Shown here piece by piece: positions 55,213 through 63,890 of a stretch of DNA of 64,000 nt. The number at the start of each line of letters is the position of its first letter. Position 1 is the stretch's first letter. The position numbers were made by a program, and so were the translations under genes. The stretch is from assembly GCA_963377175.1 (NCBI GenBank), contig CAUJNA010002802.1, positions 272,931-336,930 on the forward strand, given 5' to 3'. A model generated the notes under the pieces. That model had not been told where the DNA came from, made no database searches, and was given only the letters and a program-made list of their open reading frames with translations. Source of the stretch: Effrenium voratum (taxonomy: Eukaryota; Sar; Dinophyceae; Suessiales; Symbiodiniaceae).

Positions 55213-55516
55213 GCCTTTGCCCCCACCTGGGCCAAGCTAAAGGAGCGAGAACCGCAGGCGCATGGATCGATCCGTCCTGCGGTCCAAATGTATCGGTTCA
55301 AACCTTGAGCCGGTTCAATCTGAGTGTACTTTTGTGGTCAAAGCCCTCTTTTTGGCACACTGCTGGGCTCAGAAGGTTGGTTTTGGCCGTGGGGCTTGCT
55401 GAAGACTGTGCAGCAGGTTTGACCTTCTCTTTGCCTGAAATAGCCTGGCTTCCTTGTGCATGCTCCATGCTGGAGCATTGCGTTGAGGCCAGTCGTTTTG
55501 CTTCAGAATCGAATAG
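55213..55516 (+). CDS. two candidate exons of an unrecognised gene
   Basis: Exon 55213 to about 55250-55288 follows CGCCAG|G and reads FAPTWAKLKEREPQAHGSIR. Exon 55488-55516 follows GTTGAG|G and reads ASRFASESN before GTAACG; the frame is open upstream to about 55444 (LPCACSMLEHCVEA). No family recognised. Splice sites look good but the phases cannot be checked without more exons. Confidence 0.3.
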
Positions 55517-55879
55517 GTAACGTGTTTTGCTGGTTTACTTAGTTCTGGTGGCTTTTGGGTGGGTTTGGGGTTGGCTGAGGCTTGGCAAGGGGGTAGCATC
55601 ATCCACGAAGCAGATGTGAGGGTGAGCGCGAGCTTGGGGTTGGCACGTACACGCTGGCGGTCGAGACAGCGCAAACAAACCAGCCATCATCAAGATGGGC
55701 GCGAAGCCAAGGGCAACGCATGTCGTGCTCCCCCTTGTCTGTACTCCCGCACAAATCAAAGACACCAGTAAGGGCCTGCGCATGCGCAGACGGATCAGCC
55801 GCCGTAACCCGGCCCCTAACCCACCAGGTCCAGCGCCCCCTCAAGCCAATTTGTCAAACATCACAACCTATCTATGACA

Positions 55880-56097
55880 GCTAGAGCGATGAGTTTATTT
55901 GTTTGCAATCGTCTTGGTTCTAGCAACGACACAAGATGGCAGCAGGCCGCAAGGGGCTGCGTCCCTGAATTGTCGCACAGCTTCGCCAAGTATTTGCGCA
56001 AACAAAGGCGCGCTCACCCAGGGGTAAACCGATGTCACCCTTGATGAAGGTCCCGAAGCGGTATTTCCAAATTAGGGATTGTAGTAATATGCCCAGC
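55880..56097. other. no supported gene
   Basis: Short non-repetitive stretch with no exon evident, ahead of the microsatellites that precede the retroelement. Confidence 0.4.
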
Positions 56098-56510
56098 ACA
56101 CAGCACACAGCACACTGTCACAAACACAGACACACACACACAAACACACAAACACACAAACTCACAAACTCACAAACAAACATGACAAACACACAAAACA
56201 CACAAAACACACAAAACACACAGAACACACAAAGCACACAAAACACACAACACACACAACACACAACACACACACACAACACACAACACACAACACACAC
56301 ACACCACACACACACACACAACACACACAACACACAGGCGCACACACACACAACACACACACAACGCACACAACACACACACACAAAACGCGCACAACAC
56401 ACACAACACACACACAACACACACACAAACACACAACACACACACACAACACACACACAGACACACAAACACACAAACACAAACACACAGATGCATAAAC
56501 ATGCATACAC
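56098..56510. repeat. (CA)n-type microsatellite
   Basis: About 400 bp of CACA/AACACA variants. Long Cys/Val- and His/Thr-rich frames on both strands are artefacts. Confidence 0.97.
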
Positions 56511-56521
56511 ATGCATTCATG

Positions 56522-56755
56522 CAGTATGTATGTATGTATGTAATGTAATGTAATGTAATGTAATGTAATGTAATGTAATGTAATGTAATGTAATGTAATG
56601 TAATGTAATGTAATGTAATGTATGTATGTAATGTATGTATGTATGTATGTATGTATGTATGTATGTACTGTATGTATGCATGTATGTATGTATGTCAATT
56701 TCTGTATGTATGTATGCATGTATGTATGTATGTCATTCTATGTATGTATGTATGT
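56522..56755. repeat. (TATG)n and (TAATG)n microsatellite next to the retroelement
   Basis: TATG units, then about 17 TAATG units (about 56539-56622), then TATG units with point changes up to the last base before the retroelement's left repeat. The element appears to have inserted into, or next to, this array. Confidence 0.95.
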
Positions 56756-56868
56756 ATTCAAACTTTCTTGGCCTGGATGGGTTTGGCAGAAAGAGGATTG
56801 AGAGCACGCGCCTTGATTGATTGATTGATGGTTCAAGTCAGGCTAGCTGCAGGGCGCACATTTTCTTG
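56756..56868 (+). repeat. retroelement left repeat A1
   Basis: Starts ATTCAAACTTTCTTGGCCTG, contains TTGATTGATTGATTGATGG and GGCTAGCTGCAGGGCGCACA, and ends ATTTTCTTG. Matches 63709-63821 over its whole length. Confidence 0.95.
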
Positions 56869-57750
56869 GGTATGAAACGGCATTTTCATGGACACGGCCA
56901 TGGCCCTGCGCTTGTGCCCTCCTTGACAGTGCCTGCAGAGGCAATACCCTTGACAGTGCCTGCAGAGCCTGACTTTTCGCAGTTCTTCCAATCTGGCGTT
57001 CATTGTGCAGTGATCGAGCGCATGCGCCGTTCTGGGTTGATGTGCGATGCAGACATTGCTGGCCTGCGACCGGATGAGCTGGTGACAGCCATGTCTGGCT
57101 TTATTGACGATGAGGAAGCTGGATGGTACATCGAGCTTGCCCGTGGCGCTTTGGCATTCCTTGCCAGGCGTGCCAGTGGAGCCCCGCAGTGCGCTCGCCC
57201 TGTTGAAGGCCTCCCTGTGCCTGCTGTCAAACGGTGCAGGCTTGTGGGTAGCATTGCGCCGGGCGCCTTTCAGTGGTCGCAGAATGCTCTGACTGCCCTG
57301 AGGCCAGTTCACCAGCACTCTGAGATGGTCCATGCTTGCTGGGAGATCTATGCCGCCCTTGGCACGCATGGCGAGTTGTGGTCACCGTTGCTTGAGGAGC
57401 ACCAGGCCATTGCTCGCGAAGGCCTGGCGAGTCGGCTGCAGATCTTTGAGCGGCGCACTCTGCAGGCGCAACTCAGCGCCCTGAGGCGGTGGGCCAATTA
57501 TGTGTTGCAGTTTGGCAAAGGGCCTGCAGAAGTTCTGTTGCCTCCGGTTTGGTTTCGTTTTGCCCGTGGGGTTTCTCATATCGCACGTGAGCGCTCCCAA
57601 TCCCAACCTGTTCCTTGGTGCCGTGGCACTCCGTTTGCGGGAATTCCCTTGGAGTGGGGCATCGGAATAGAGCCAGGCTTGCAGATTTGTGCCAAATGCC
57701 AAGCCTGCGTTCCACCGCACATTAAACGAGCAATCGACTCCTGCAAATAG
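56821..57750 (+). CDS. retroelement ORF1, unknown (possible recombinase N-terminal relic)
   Basis: The frame is open from 56821 but the first ATG is at about 56872 (start MKRHFHGHGHGP). Roughly 290 aa. Contains MRRSGLMCDADIAGLRPDEL, YIELARGALAFLARRASG, a basic RRTLQAQLSALRRWANYVLQ helix and a C-terminal CAKCQAC. The A-L-R-R-W-x-x-Y block followed by P-P-V-W-F-R-F-A resembles the N-terminal helical part of dinoflagellate tyrosine recombinases, but no catalytic Arg/His/Tyr set follows before the stop. It could instead be a Gag-type or accessory protein. Confidence 0.55.
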   Translation: MIDGSSQASCRAHIFLGMKRHFHGHGHGPALVPSLTVPAEAIPLTVPAEPDFSQFFQSGVHCAVIERMRRSGLMCDADIAGLRPDELVTAMSGFIDDEEAGWYIELARGALAFLARRASGAPQCARPVEGLPVPAVKRCRLVGSIAPGAFQWSQNALTALRPVHQHSEMVHACWEIYAALGTHGELWSPLLEEHQAIAREGLASRLQIFERRTLQAQLSALRRWANYVLQFGKGPAEVLLPPVWFRFARGVSHIARERSQSQPVPWCRGTPFAGIPLEWGIGIEPGLQICAKCQACVPPHIKRAIDSCK

Positions 57751-57825
57751 ACAGTGAAAGAATTCTGCGGCTGTGCGTAATAGGTCAGTGTGTTTGCCAC
57801 TAAATTTCCTGACAACACAAGACAC

Positions 57826-58700
57826 GCGGGTTTCAGGGCTTCGGGGGCCTTACACTCATGTTTTGTGGCCCTTCGGCCCTCGGCCTACATTTATGTCTTG
57901 TTGGCCCCCCTGTTTCTTTGCAAGCTTCAGCTTTGGCAAAGGCTTCTTGTTGCGGGGTTGTGCCTACTCTTATTTGATTTGTTTTCCTTTCACACGGCAG
58001 GCTTTTCCCCGAGTGGCGTGAGGCATGTCCAGTTTCAGGGCTTCGGGGGCTTCGCGCAGCCTTTTGGGTGCGTGGCCCTTCGGCTCTAATTGTTGTTTGT
58101 TTGTTGGCCCCCCTCTCTTGCAGATGCGGGTTTGTGCCAACTCCTTTTTTTTTAAAAAAAAAAGATTTGATTGGCAAGTTCATCCAAAGTGACGTGAGAC
58201 ATGTCCAGTTTCAGGGCTTCTGGGGTTTCGCTGGCCCCCCTTCTCTTGCAAACTTTCGGCTTTTGCTGGGGTTTCTGCTGTTGCAGGGTTGCGCCCCCTT
58301 TGTTTTGACGGGCAGCTTTTCCCGAGTCACCATGACATGTCCAGTTCTAGGGCTTTGAGGGCTTCGCGCAGCCTTTTCGGTGCGCGGCCCTTCGGCCATT
58401 GACCTACGCTTGTTTTTGTTGTCGTAGGGATGCATCCACTCTTTGCTTGGCCAGGCTAGTCTTTTACTGATCTGGGACGAAGGTTTACGGAGATTTGTGT
58501 GTTTGCCAACTTTCAAATTCCCTCAGTCACGCGAGACATGTCGGGTTTCAGGGCTTCAGGGGCTTCGCGCAGCCCTTGTGGTTGCGTGGCTCTTCGGCCC
58601 TCGGCCTTAATTTATGTAGTGTTGGCTCCACCCTTTTTGTGGCAAGCTTTCAGCTTTTGTGCACTGGTTTTTAACTTGCTAGTCTGTTGTTGGGAATGAT
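57826..58700. repeat. five degenerate tandem repeats between ORF1 and ORF2
   Basis: Copies begin near 57826, 58022, 58197, 58332 and 58532 (spacing about 135-200 bp). Shared blocks: GAGACATGTCCAGTTTCAGG, GCTTCGGGGGCTTCGCGCAG, GTGGCCCTTCGGCTCT, TTGTTGGCCCCCCT and CTCTTGCA. Stop codons occur in all frames. GCGCAGCC...GGGTGCGTGGC-type segments could form hairpins. This stretch takes up the place where a further coding domain might be expected. Confidence 0.85.
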
Positions 58701-58809
58701 GCTTTACACGTGCATTTACACGACCTGCAGAGCTTCAACCATTGTGTTTGACTTTCCGTTGCTCGCTGCAGTCGCGGCCCATGTGTAGAATGCAGTTCCA
58801 ACCCTAGCC

Positions 58810-59964
58810 ATGCCAGCTCCTGGCACTAAGCCTGTTGCCAAAGATAAGGAGGCATTGCTGCAATTGTTTCGGCAACACCGCCTTGCAGACCCTTTGATTG
58901 AGCACTTGACAAAAATAGGCCTGGAGAGCTTGGCAGATTTTGTGGGCATAGTCGATAGCAAGGCGTTCGAGTCTGAGTTGAAATCCCTGATCTTTGACAA
59001 GTCGCCTTGCCAAGATGAGTTGGTCCAGTTGTCAAGACTACGCACAGCATGGAAAGAAGCCCAATCCACAGTAGAACAGGCTCGCAAGAGACGCCTTGAC
59101 GGCGTGGCAGACGATGCTGAGGAACCTTTGGACCCGAGAACTCAGGAGGGATTGATGCAGTCGTTCTCTTCTATGTACTCTGTGCAGTTGTCCATGTACC
59201 TCATGCCTTCTGACACCTTACTTGGGCGAGTCTGGCGCGAGTTTGGGCGGGGGACCCCCACAGTCATTCCGGCGCGCAAGGTTCAGTCGCTGTACCAGGC
59301 GTCCAAAGGTGTTTCCAAGGAGTCAGTGAGCCTGGGGTCCAATATCCTGGTGCAAGTGCAAGCTGAGCCGCCAGCGTTGCGTTCTGTAGTAGCGTACTAC
59401 TTCTGCTTGCGGGTGCTGGGGTACGCTTATGCTCTGGCTGGCACTCACAAGGTCCCGTCGGCAGCAAATCAGTCCCAGCAAGTCGTTTTTGCACCCCTGG
59501 ATGTGAATCTCAATTACGCTGACTTCTGCCTCAGGCAGGTGACAGAGATCGTCCAGCAGCCAGGCCAGCAGCTGGCATGGTTGCAAGCCAAAGATGAGCA
59601 CACCCGTGCCTGCATGGTTGATCTGATGCGTCAAGGTCTTTCCCAGGGAGAGGCGATGCAGCAAGCCCTTGCCCGTACTGAAGTGTCGTGGGCAATGCCG
59701 CCTACAGGGCCCGTTGTAGCAGCGCATCCTGCCAGCGAGACGGGCGAGGCGCCGTCCAAGCGCGTCAAGCAGGAGAAAACCGTGCGATGCTTGCCATCTG
59801 GGCAAGTGATTTGCAAAAAGCGCAACGATCAGCGTGGCTGTGCGAAAAATGAGAAGAGCTGCCCGGACAAGCGCAGACACTGTTGTGATGTTCGCAAGCC
59901 TGATGGGAACGCGTGCGGATCAACTTCTCACGTCCGCCAAGATTGCCCGCACTTGCGGTTGTGA
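58810..59964 (+). CDS. retroelement Gag-like protein with Cys/His-rich tail
   Basis: 384 aa from ATG to TGA. The N-terminal half is helical (LLQLFRQHRLADPLIEHLTK then IGLESLADFVGIVD). The middle has a TPTVIPARKVQSLYQASKG basic segment and a hydrophobic stretch (SVVAYYFCLRVLGYAYALAG). The C-terminal about 55 residues carry ICKKRNDQRGC, SCPDKRRHCCDV and CGSTSHVRQDCPH, a Cys/His array suited to zinc and nucleic-acid binding. Such tails are common in dinoflagellate retroelement proteins. Position ahead of the enzyme ORFs and size fit a Gag role. The start was chosen as the first ATG after an in-frame stop. Confidence 0.75.
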   Translation: MPAPGTKPVAKDKEALLQLFRQHRLADPLIEHLTKIGLESLADFVGIVDSKAFESELKSLIFDKSPCQDELVQLSRLRTAWKEAQSTVEQARKRRLDGVADDAEEPLDPRTQEGLMQSFSSMYSVQLSMYLMPSDTLLGRVWREFGRGTPTVIPARKVQSLYQASKGVSKESVSLGSNILVQVQAEPPALRSVVAYYFCLRVLGYAYALAGTHKVPSAANQSQQVVFAPLDVNLNYADFCLRQVTEIVQQPGQQLAWLQAKDEHTRACMVDLMRQGLSQGEAMQQALARTEVSWAMPPTGPVVAAHPASETGEAPSKRVKQEKTVRCLPSGQVICKKRNDQRGCAKNEKSCPDKRRHCCDVRKPDGNACGSTSHVRQDCPHLRL

Positions 59965-60015
59965 CTAGGTCCTCACGAGGGCCGCGATTTTGATTTTCGG
60001 ACCCGGACTGATGAA

Positions 60016-61611
60016 ATGCGTCGTGTGTGCCTTGTGCCTCCGGCAGGTAAGCTTGACGCTTGCCAGCCTTCTTCCAGCGCAGCGCATGTGTCAGCCGCCG
60101 CTGTGGATGGTAGCACGCCGCCTTTTGCTCAGTGGGTAGGCCGTGGTGGTCTGCCGTCGTTGCCGTGGGTCCCACCACGCCGAGGGCCTATTTTGCTAGT
60201 GTCGCTTTGCGATGGCTTCTCCGGGGCCGCCGTTGCAGTGGCTGCGCTCGGCCTCGAATTTTGCTTTGTGGCCGTCGAGTGTGACACCAGCTTGTCCCAA
60301 GCTGCGCAGCTAGTTTTTGCAAATTTTCTGCACTTCAGTGACGTGTGCAAGTTTTCCTTTGCCCAACTGCCCAAGCAGTGGCGCAGAGCCCAGTTTTGGT
60401 TGATTGTGATAGTTGCTGGTTCGCCTTGCCGCGGTAATGCTAGCCTTCACAGTAACAGTCAGATTTTCCAGCACGTGCAGCGGGTTGCTGGTGAAGCTAG
60501 GCAAGTAGCTTCTGCCCAGCATGTGGTCGGAATCTTCGACAGCGCTGCTTGCGTGCCGTGCGACTCTTGCGTCCCCTCGCCAGTTGTCCAAATATGCACT
60601 GAAGCAGCTGACTTTGGCCATGTTTGCAAGCCGTGCGTGTGGTGGTTGGATGTAGAGCCCAGGGTTGCAGATTTGTTGCTAAATGTCATTGTGCCCCATG
60701 TTGAATTTTGCGTCTCAGCGGGGCAGATTCGTGCCAAGTATGCTGGCAAGCCTTGCCCTAAGCGTGTGCACTTTGAAGGTGCGTTTGTCAAACGCGCCGC
60801 TCAGCCTTTCCCGTGGTTGCCGTGCCAAGCCCGCTCGCGCGCGGCAGAGCCTGCTGCTTCTTGTGAGGGAACATTGCTGTGGCGTGGCGACGCTTACCGA
60901 CTCCCAAACGACCGGGAAAGAGCTCAGATGCACTGTGTGCCTAAGGCTTTACTTGAGGCCGTCCAAGCGCGCGCCAACGACTTGGGCGCAGATCTGAGTA
61001 GTTCCTTGCACGTGCCCTCCTTTACCTTGGTGCTATGTCTAGTGCTGACGCTGCTTGCGCCTATCAGCAAGGTGCAAGGCCCGTGGTACGCGCCAGATGA
61101 AGCTCGGCTCAGATCTCGTGTGAAGGGTACTGTTTTTGAACCAGGCCTTTACTCTGCCTTCCCAGGCTTGCTCTCTGCTCGCGATTTGGCAACGCGTGTG
61201 TGTCACAGGATGTCCGCGGAGGGCTTGGCATTTTCCCGACCGTTGCAAGCCTTGGTGGCGGCTCTGTCGCAGGTGCCATTGAGTGATCTGCAAATTTACT
61301 GGGTTGACACGCAACTTCGCGGGATGCCTGCTGATGTCCAAGGACCGCACTGGGCGCAGCAAAAAGACCCTGCGCAGTCCTCTGCCGCCGCAGGCGTGCA
61401 GCGAGGGTCCGGCTTGTCCAAGTTCGCTCTGCCAGCGCTTCACAAGTCAGGTCTTTCCAAAGAAGCCCACATTGCCGAATCAGCCTTGTTGCAATCGCCT
61501 TTCGACTACAGTAGCCCTCTGGACGATGACTTGGACTTTGCTTGCCGCGCCATGATTGGCTTCGGCCCTTGGATTCGTACTTGGCGCGAAGCTCAACTTC
61601 GCGCTGCGTAA
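60016..61611 (+). CDS. retroelement C5 cytosine methyltransferase-like protein
   Basis: 531 aa. Residues about 58-75 read LLVSLCDGFSGAAVAVAALG, matching C5-methyltransferase motif I (D/x-x-F-S/C-G). AVECD follows about 18 residues later (motif II-like acidic residue). IVAGSPCRGNASL at about residues 130-142 matches motif IV with the catalytic Cys in GSPC, in DNMT3-like style. YRLPNDRERAQMHCVP near residue 300 resembles the late motif R-E-x-x-R-x-Q-x-x-P. The last about 180 residues are not methyltransferase-like and lead into the RT frame. It would methylate cytosine in DNA, perhaps the element's own copies. The frame overlaps the RT ORF by 56 bases in another phase. DNMT capture by retrotransposons has been reported for dinoflagellates. 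Confidence 0.75.
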   Translation: MRRVCLVPPAGKLDACQPSSSAAHVSAAAVDGSTPPFAQWVGRGGLPSLPWVPPRRGPILLVSLCDGFSGAAVAVAALGLEFCFVAVECDTSLSQAAQLVFANFLHFSDVCKFSFAQLPKQWRRAQFWLIVIVAGSPCRGNASLHSNSQIFQHVQRVAGEARQVASAQHVVGIFDSAACVPCDSCVPSPVVQICTEAADFGHVCKPCVWWLDVEPRVADLLLNVIVPHVEFCVSAGQIRAKYAGKPCPKRVHFEGAFVKRAAQPFPWLPCQARSRAAEPAASCEGTLLWRGDAYRLPNDRERAQMHCVPKALLEAVQARANDLGADLSSSLHVPSFTLVLCLVLTLLAPISKVQGPWYAPDEARLRSRVKGTVFEPGLYSAFPGLLSARDLATRVCHRMSAEGLAFSRPLQALVAALSQVPLSDLQIYWVDTQLRGMPADVQGPHWAQQKDPAQSSAAAGVQRGSGLSKFALPALHKSGLSKEAHIAESALLQSPFDYSSPLDDDLDFACRAMIGFGPWIRTWREAQLRAA

Positions 61612-63481
61612 GTTGTCAAAAGTCCTGAGGCCGTGGGAAGCCGAGGCTGTTTCTCAAATGCCCGCTACTGTTGCTAGGGTTGCGTCGCGTAAGAGGCCTG
61701 TGTTCATGTTGGCTTGTACTTTGCTGCTGCGTTGGCCGGACGAGACCAACGCCCTCAGATACATCCTTGGTTTCCCTATAGTGGGCGACATTGAACACAC
61801 GGGCCTTTTTCGGCAGCTAGAAGTCGACTGCGCGCAGCCAACAGGCCTTGACGTGTTGTTGGGCGCCTCAGCCGTGGCTAACTTGCGTGACTGTTTGCAC
61901 CGTGTGCGACCCAGTGAACATGATGCCGCCTTGCTCGCAATGACGTTGCAAGAGGTGGCAGACGGCTTTGCAGATGGCCCCTTTGATGAAGAAGAGCTGA
62001 ACGCCATGTTTGGCCGCGGAGGTTGGCGCCCTTTGGAAAGATTTGTTCACGTGCAGAGCTGCGGAAAGCTGAGGTGCATCGACTCTGGTAAAAAGTCTGG
62101 CCACAATAGGGCTAGCAGAGAAAGTGAAACAATTTTTGCCACAACTGTTGATGTCATCCCGGCCTTCGCTCGCCGAGCCTGCAGCCTTGCCCGCCAGCTG
62201 CAAGGGCCTGGCGAACATGACTTGCCTGAGTGGTTTTCTCTTGTGCTTGGCACGGAGGACATGAAAAATGCTTACAGACAGTGCCCTATCTTGCCTGCGC
62301 ATAGGTGCTGCTCAGTAATTGCGTTTTGGCATTGCCACTCTTGCCGCGTCAAATACATCGTGCTCAACGGCTTGCCGTTTGGTTTGTCCTCTGCTGTACT
62401 TAGCTTCAACCGCACCCCTGCGCTGTTGACTGCCGTAGCTAGACGCTTCACTGGTTCAGCTGTTGCTTTCTTCTTCGATGACTCGTGCGTCCTTGACCTT
62501 GCTGCTGGTCACGGCCAAGCGCAGGCAGCGCTCCGAGAAGTGTACGCCTTGATGGGTGCTGTCCTAGACCCGGACAAATCTCAAGCGCCTGCTGGTTGCC
62601 GTGCTTTCCTCGGCTTGTCTGTTAATGTCGCCAAAGCGTCAGTTGCCGGGGTTGTTGAGTTTGAGCTGAAGGATGGGTTTCGCGAAGTGTTGCAACAGGA
62701 CATCGATACTGTTCTGCAGGAGGGAATCTTGTCTTCCGGGCGTGCAGCCAAATTGCGAGGCAAACTTGGCTGGTCTGCGTCAGGAACGTATGGCCGATGT
62801 GCTCGCGGGGGCCAGGCGCCTTTGGTCCGCCGTCAGTACTTTGACACGGTGGATGTCCTTGATGAGCCTTTGAAGGACTCTCTTAGGTTCCACAGTCTTC
62901 TTGCCTGTGTAGTGCAGCCTCGCCAAGTGCAGGTCCTAGGCGCAGTTTTGCCTCCAGTGCGCATTTACTCTGACGCATCATACGAGCCTGACACAGATCT
63001 TGTTGCAGGTGTTGGTTTTGTTGTGTTTGACGCTGCCAGTGCCCAGCCCCCTGTGGGCATGGCTGCCCGACTTGCGCCGCAGGTTTTGCAGCTCTTTGAT
63101 GAACGCCACCAGCAGATTACACCTTGCGAAGCCTTGTTGAGTGTAATTGTGCCTTGTAATGTCCCCCATCTTCTGGTTGGGCGCGATCTCATTTGGTACA
63201 TTGACAATCAAGCAGCTTGCCAAATTCTCACCAAGGGTGCCAGTAGTGCAGGGGATTTGTGCTTCATCGCATCACTAGCGCATCTCCTGTACGCAAAGCT
63301 GAGTTGCAGGGTGTACTTCGAATACATCGAGTCGAATGCAAACCCTGCAGATGGTCTCTCCCGTGATGGCCTTGATGATGCGTGGACCTTTTCCCAAGGT
63401 TGGTCCTTGCTGCCGGCAATTGTGCCTGATTTAGTTCGCATTGCAGCGTCTTCGCTTGCAGCAGCTTTGACGGCATTGTAG
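61556..63481 (+). CDS. retroelement reverse transcriptase-RNase H
   Basis: About 640 aa, open from just after a TGA at 61553 and with no ATG near its start, so it is probably made as a fusion with the methyltransferase ORF by frameshifting. RT motifs: LGTEDMKNAYRQCP (first catalytic Asp), YIVLNGLPFGLSSAVLSFNR, and the F-F-D-D box in AVAFFFDDSCVLDL. The RNase H part starts with RIYSDASYEPD, then ITPCEALLSVI, WYIDNQAACQIL and SNANPADGLSRDGL, giving the D-E-D-D set. N-x-A-D-x-L-S-R is typical for RNase H of DIRS/gypsy type elements. All catalytic residues I can place are present, so the enzyme looks intact. Confidence 0.9.
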   Translation: MASALGFVLGAKLNFALRKLSKVLRPWEAEAVSQMPATVARVASRKRPVFMLACTLLLRWPDETNALRYILGFPIVGDIEHTGLFRQLEVDCAQPTGLDVLLGASAVANLRDCLHRVRPSEHDAALLAMTLQEVADGFADGPFDEEELNAMFGRGGWRPLERFVHVQSCGKLRCIDSGKKSGHNRASRESETIFATTVDVIPAFARRACSLARQLQGPGEHDLPEWFSLVLGTEDMKNAYRQCPILPAHRCCSVIAFWHCHSCRVKYIVLNGLPFGLSSAVLSFNRTPALLTAVARRFTGSAVAFFFDDSCVLDLAAGHGQAQAALREVYALMGAVLDPDKSQAPAGCRAFLGLSVNVAKASVAGVVEFELKDGFREVLQQDIDTVLQEGILSSGRAAKLRGKLGWSASGTYGRCARGGQAPLVRRQYFDTVDVLDEPLKDSLRFHSLLACVVQPRQVQVLGAVLPPVRIYSDASYEPDTDLVAGVGFVVFDAASAQPPVGMAARLAPQVLQLFDERHQQITPCEALLSVIVPCNVPHLLVGRDLIWYIDNQAACQILTKGASSAGDLCFIASLAHLLYAKLSCRVYFEYIESNANPADGLSRDGLDDAWTFSQGWSLLPAIVPDLVRIAASSLAAALTAL

Positions 63482-63496
63482 CATTGGGGGGAACTT

Positions 63497-63606
63497 TGGG
63501 GTGGCTTGATTACACACACACACACACTTCAGAGCGCCCTGTGGCTTTCACCTGCACTTTGTGCTGTGCGCCCTCTTGGCCTCTGTGTGTGTGTGCAAGC
63601 TTTGAC
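63497..63606 (+). repeat. retroelement repeat B1
   Basis: Starts TGGGGTGGCTTGATTACACA, contains CTTCAGAGCGCCCTGTGGCT and ends GTGTGTGCAAGCTTTGAC. Matches B2 at 63891-64000 over 110 bp. Confidence 0.95.
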
Positions 63607-63708
63607 TAACCCAATGACACTCCCTTCTTCAGCTTGCAGACATCGGCATTATCTCACACTGCATGCGAAAAAAAGAGTGCGCCTTCTGCAGCAAGTTGCC
63701 GAGCTTTC

Positions 63709-63821
63709 ATTCAAACTTTCTTGGCCTGGATGGGTTTGGCAGAAAGAGGATTGAGAGCACGCGCCTTGATTGATTGATTGATGGTTCAAGTCAGGCTAGC
63801 TGCAGGGCGCACATTTTCTTG
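63709..63821 (+). repeat. retroelement repeat A2
   Basis: Second copy of A1, lying between B1 and B2. The final base before the flank changes from CTTGGG in A1 to CTTGCC here, which fixes the repeat end. Confidence 0.95.
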
Positions 63822-63890
63822 CCCGCCCACCACGCCCTGGCATTGCCAAGAGTCTTGGCCTGCCTGTGATTTCTTCTGCCAAGCTTGAAG

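Noticed and set aside
56032..56824. Long Cys/Val, His/Thr and Met/Tyr/Val-rich ORFs
   Set aside because: They are frames through the CA, TATG and TAATG microsatellites, not proteins.
59323..59880. 185-aa minus-strand ORF over the Gag-like gene
   Set aside because: Antisense shadow; the + strand has the Cys/His tail and correct position in the element.
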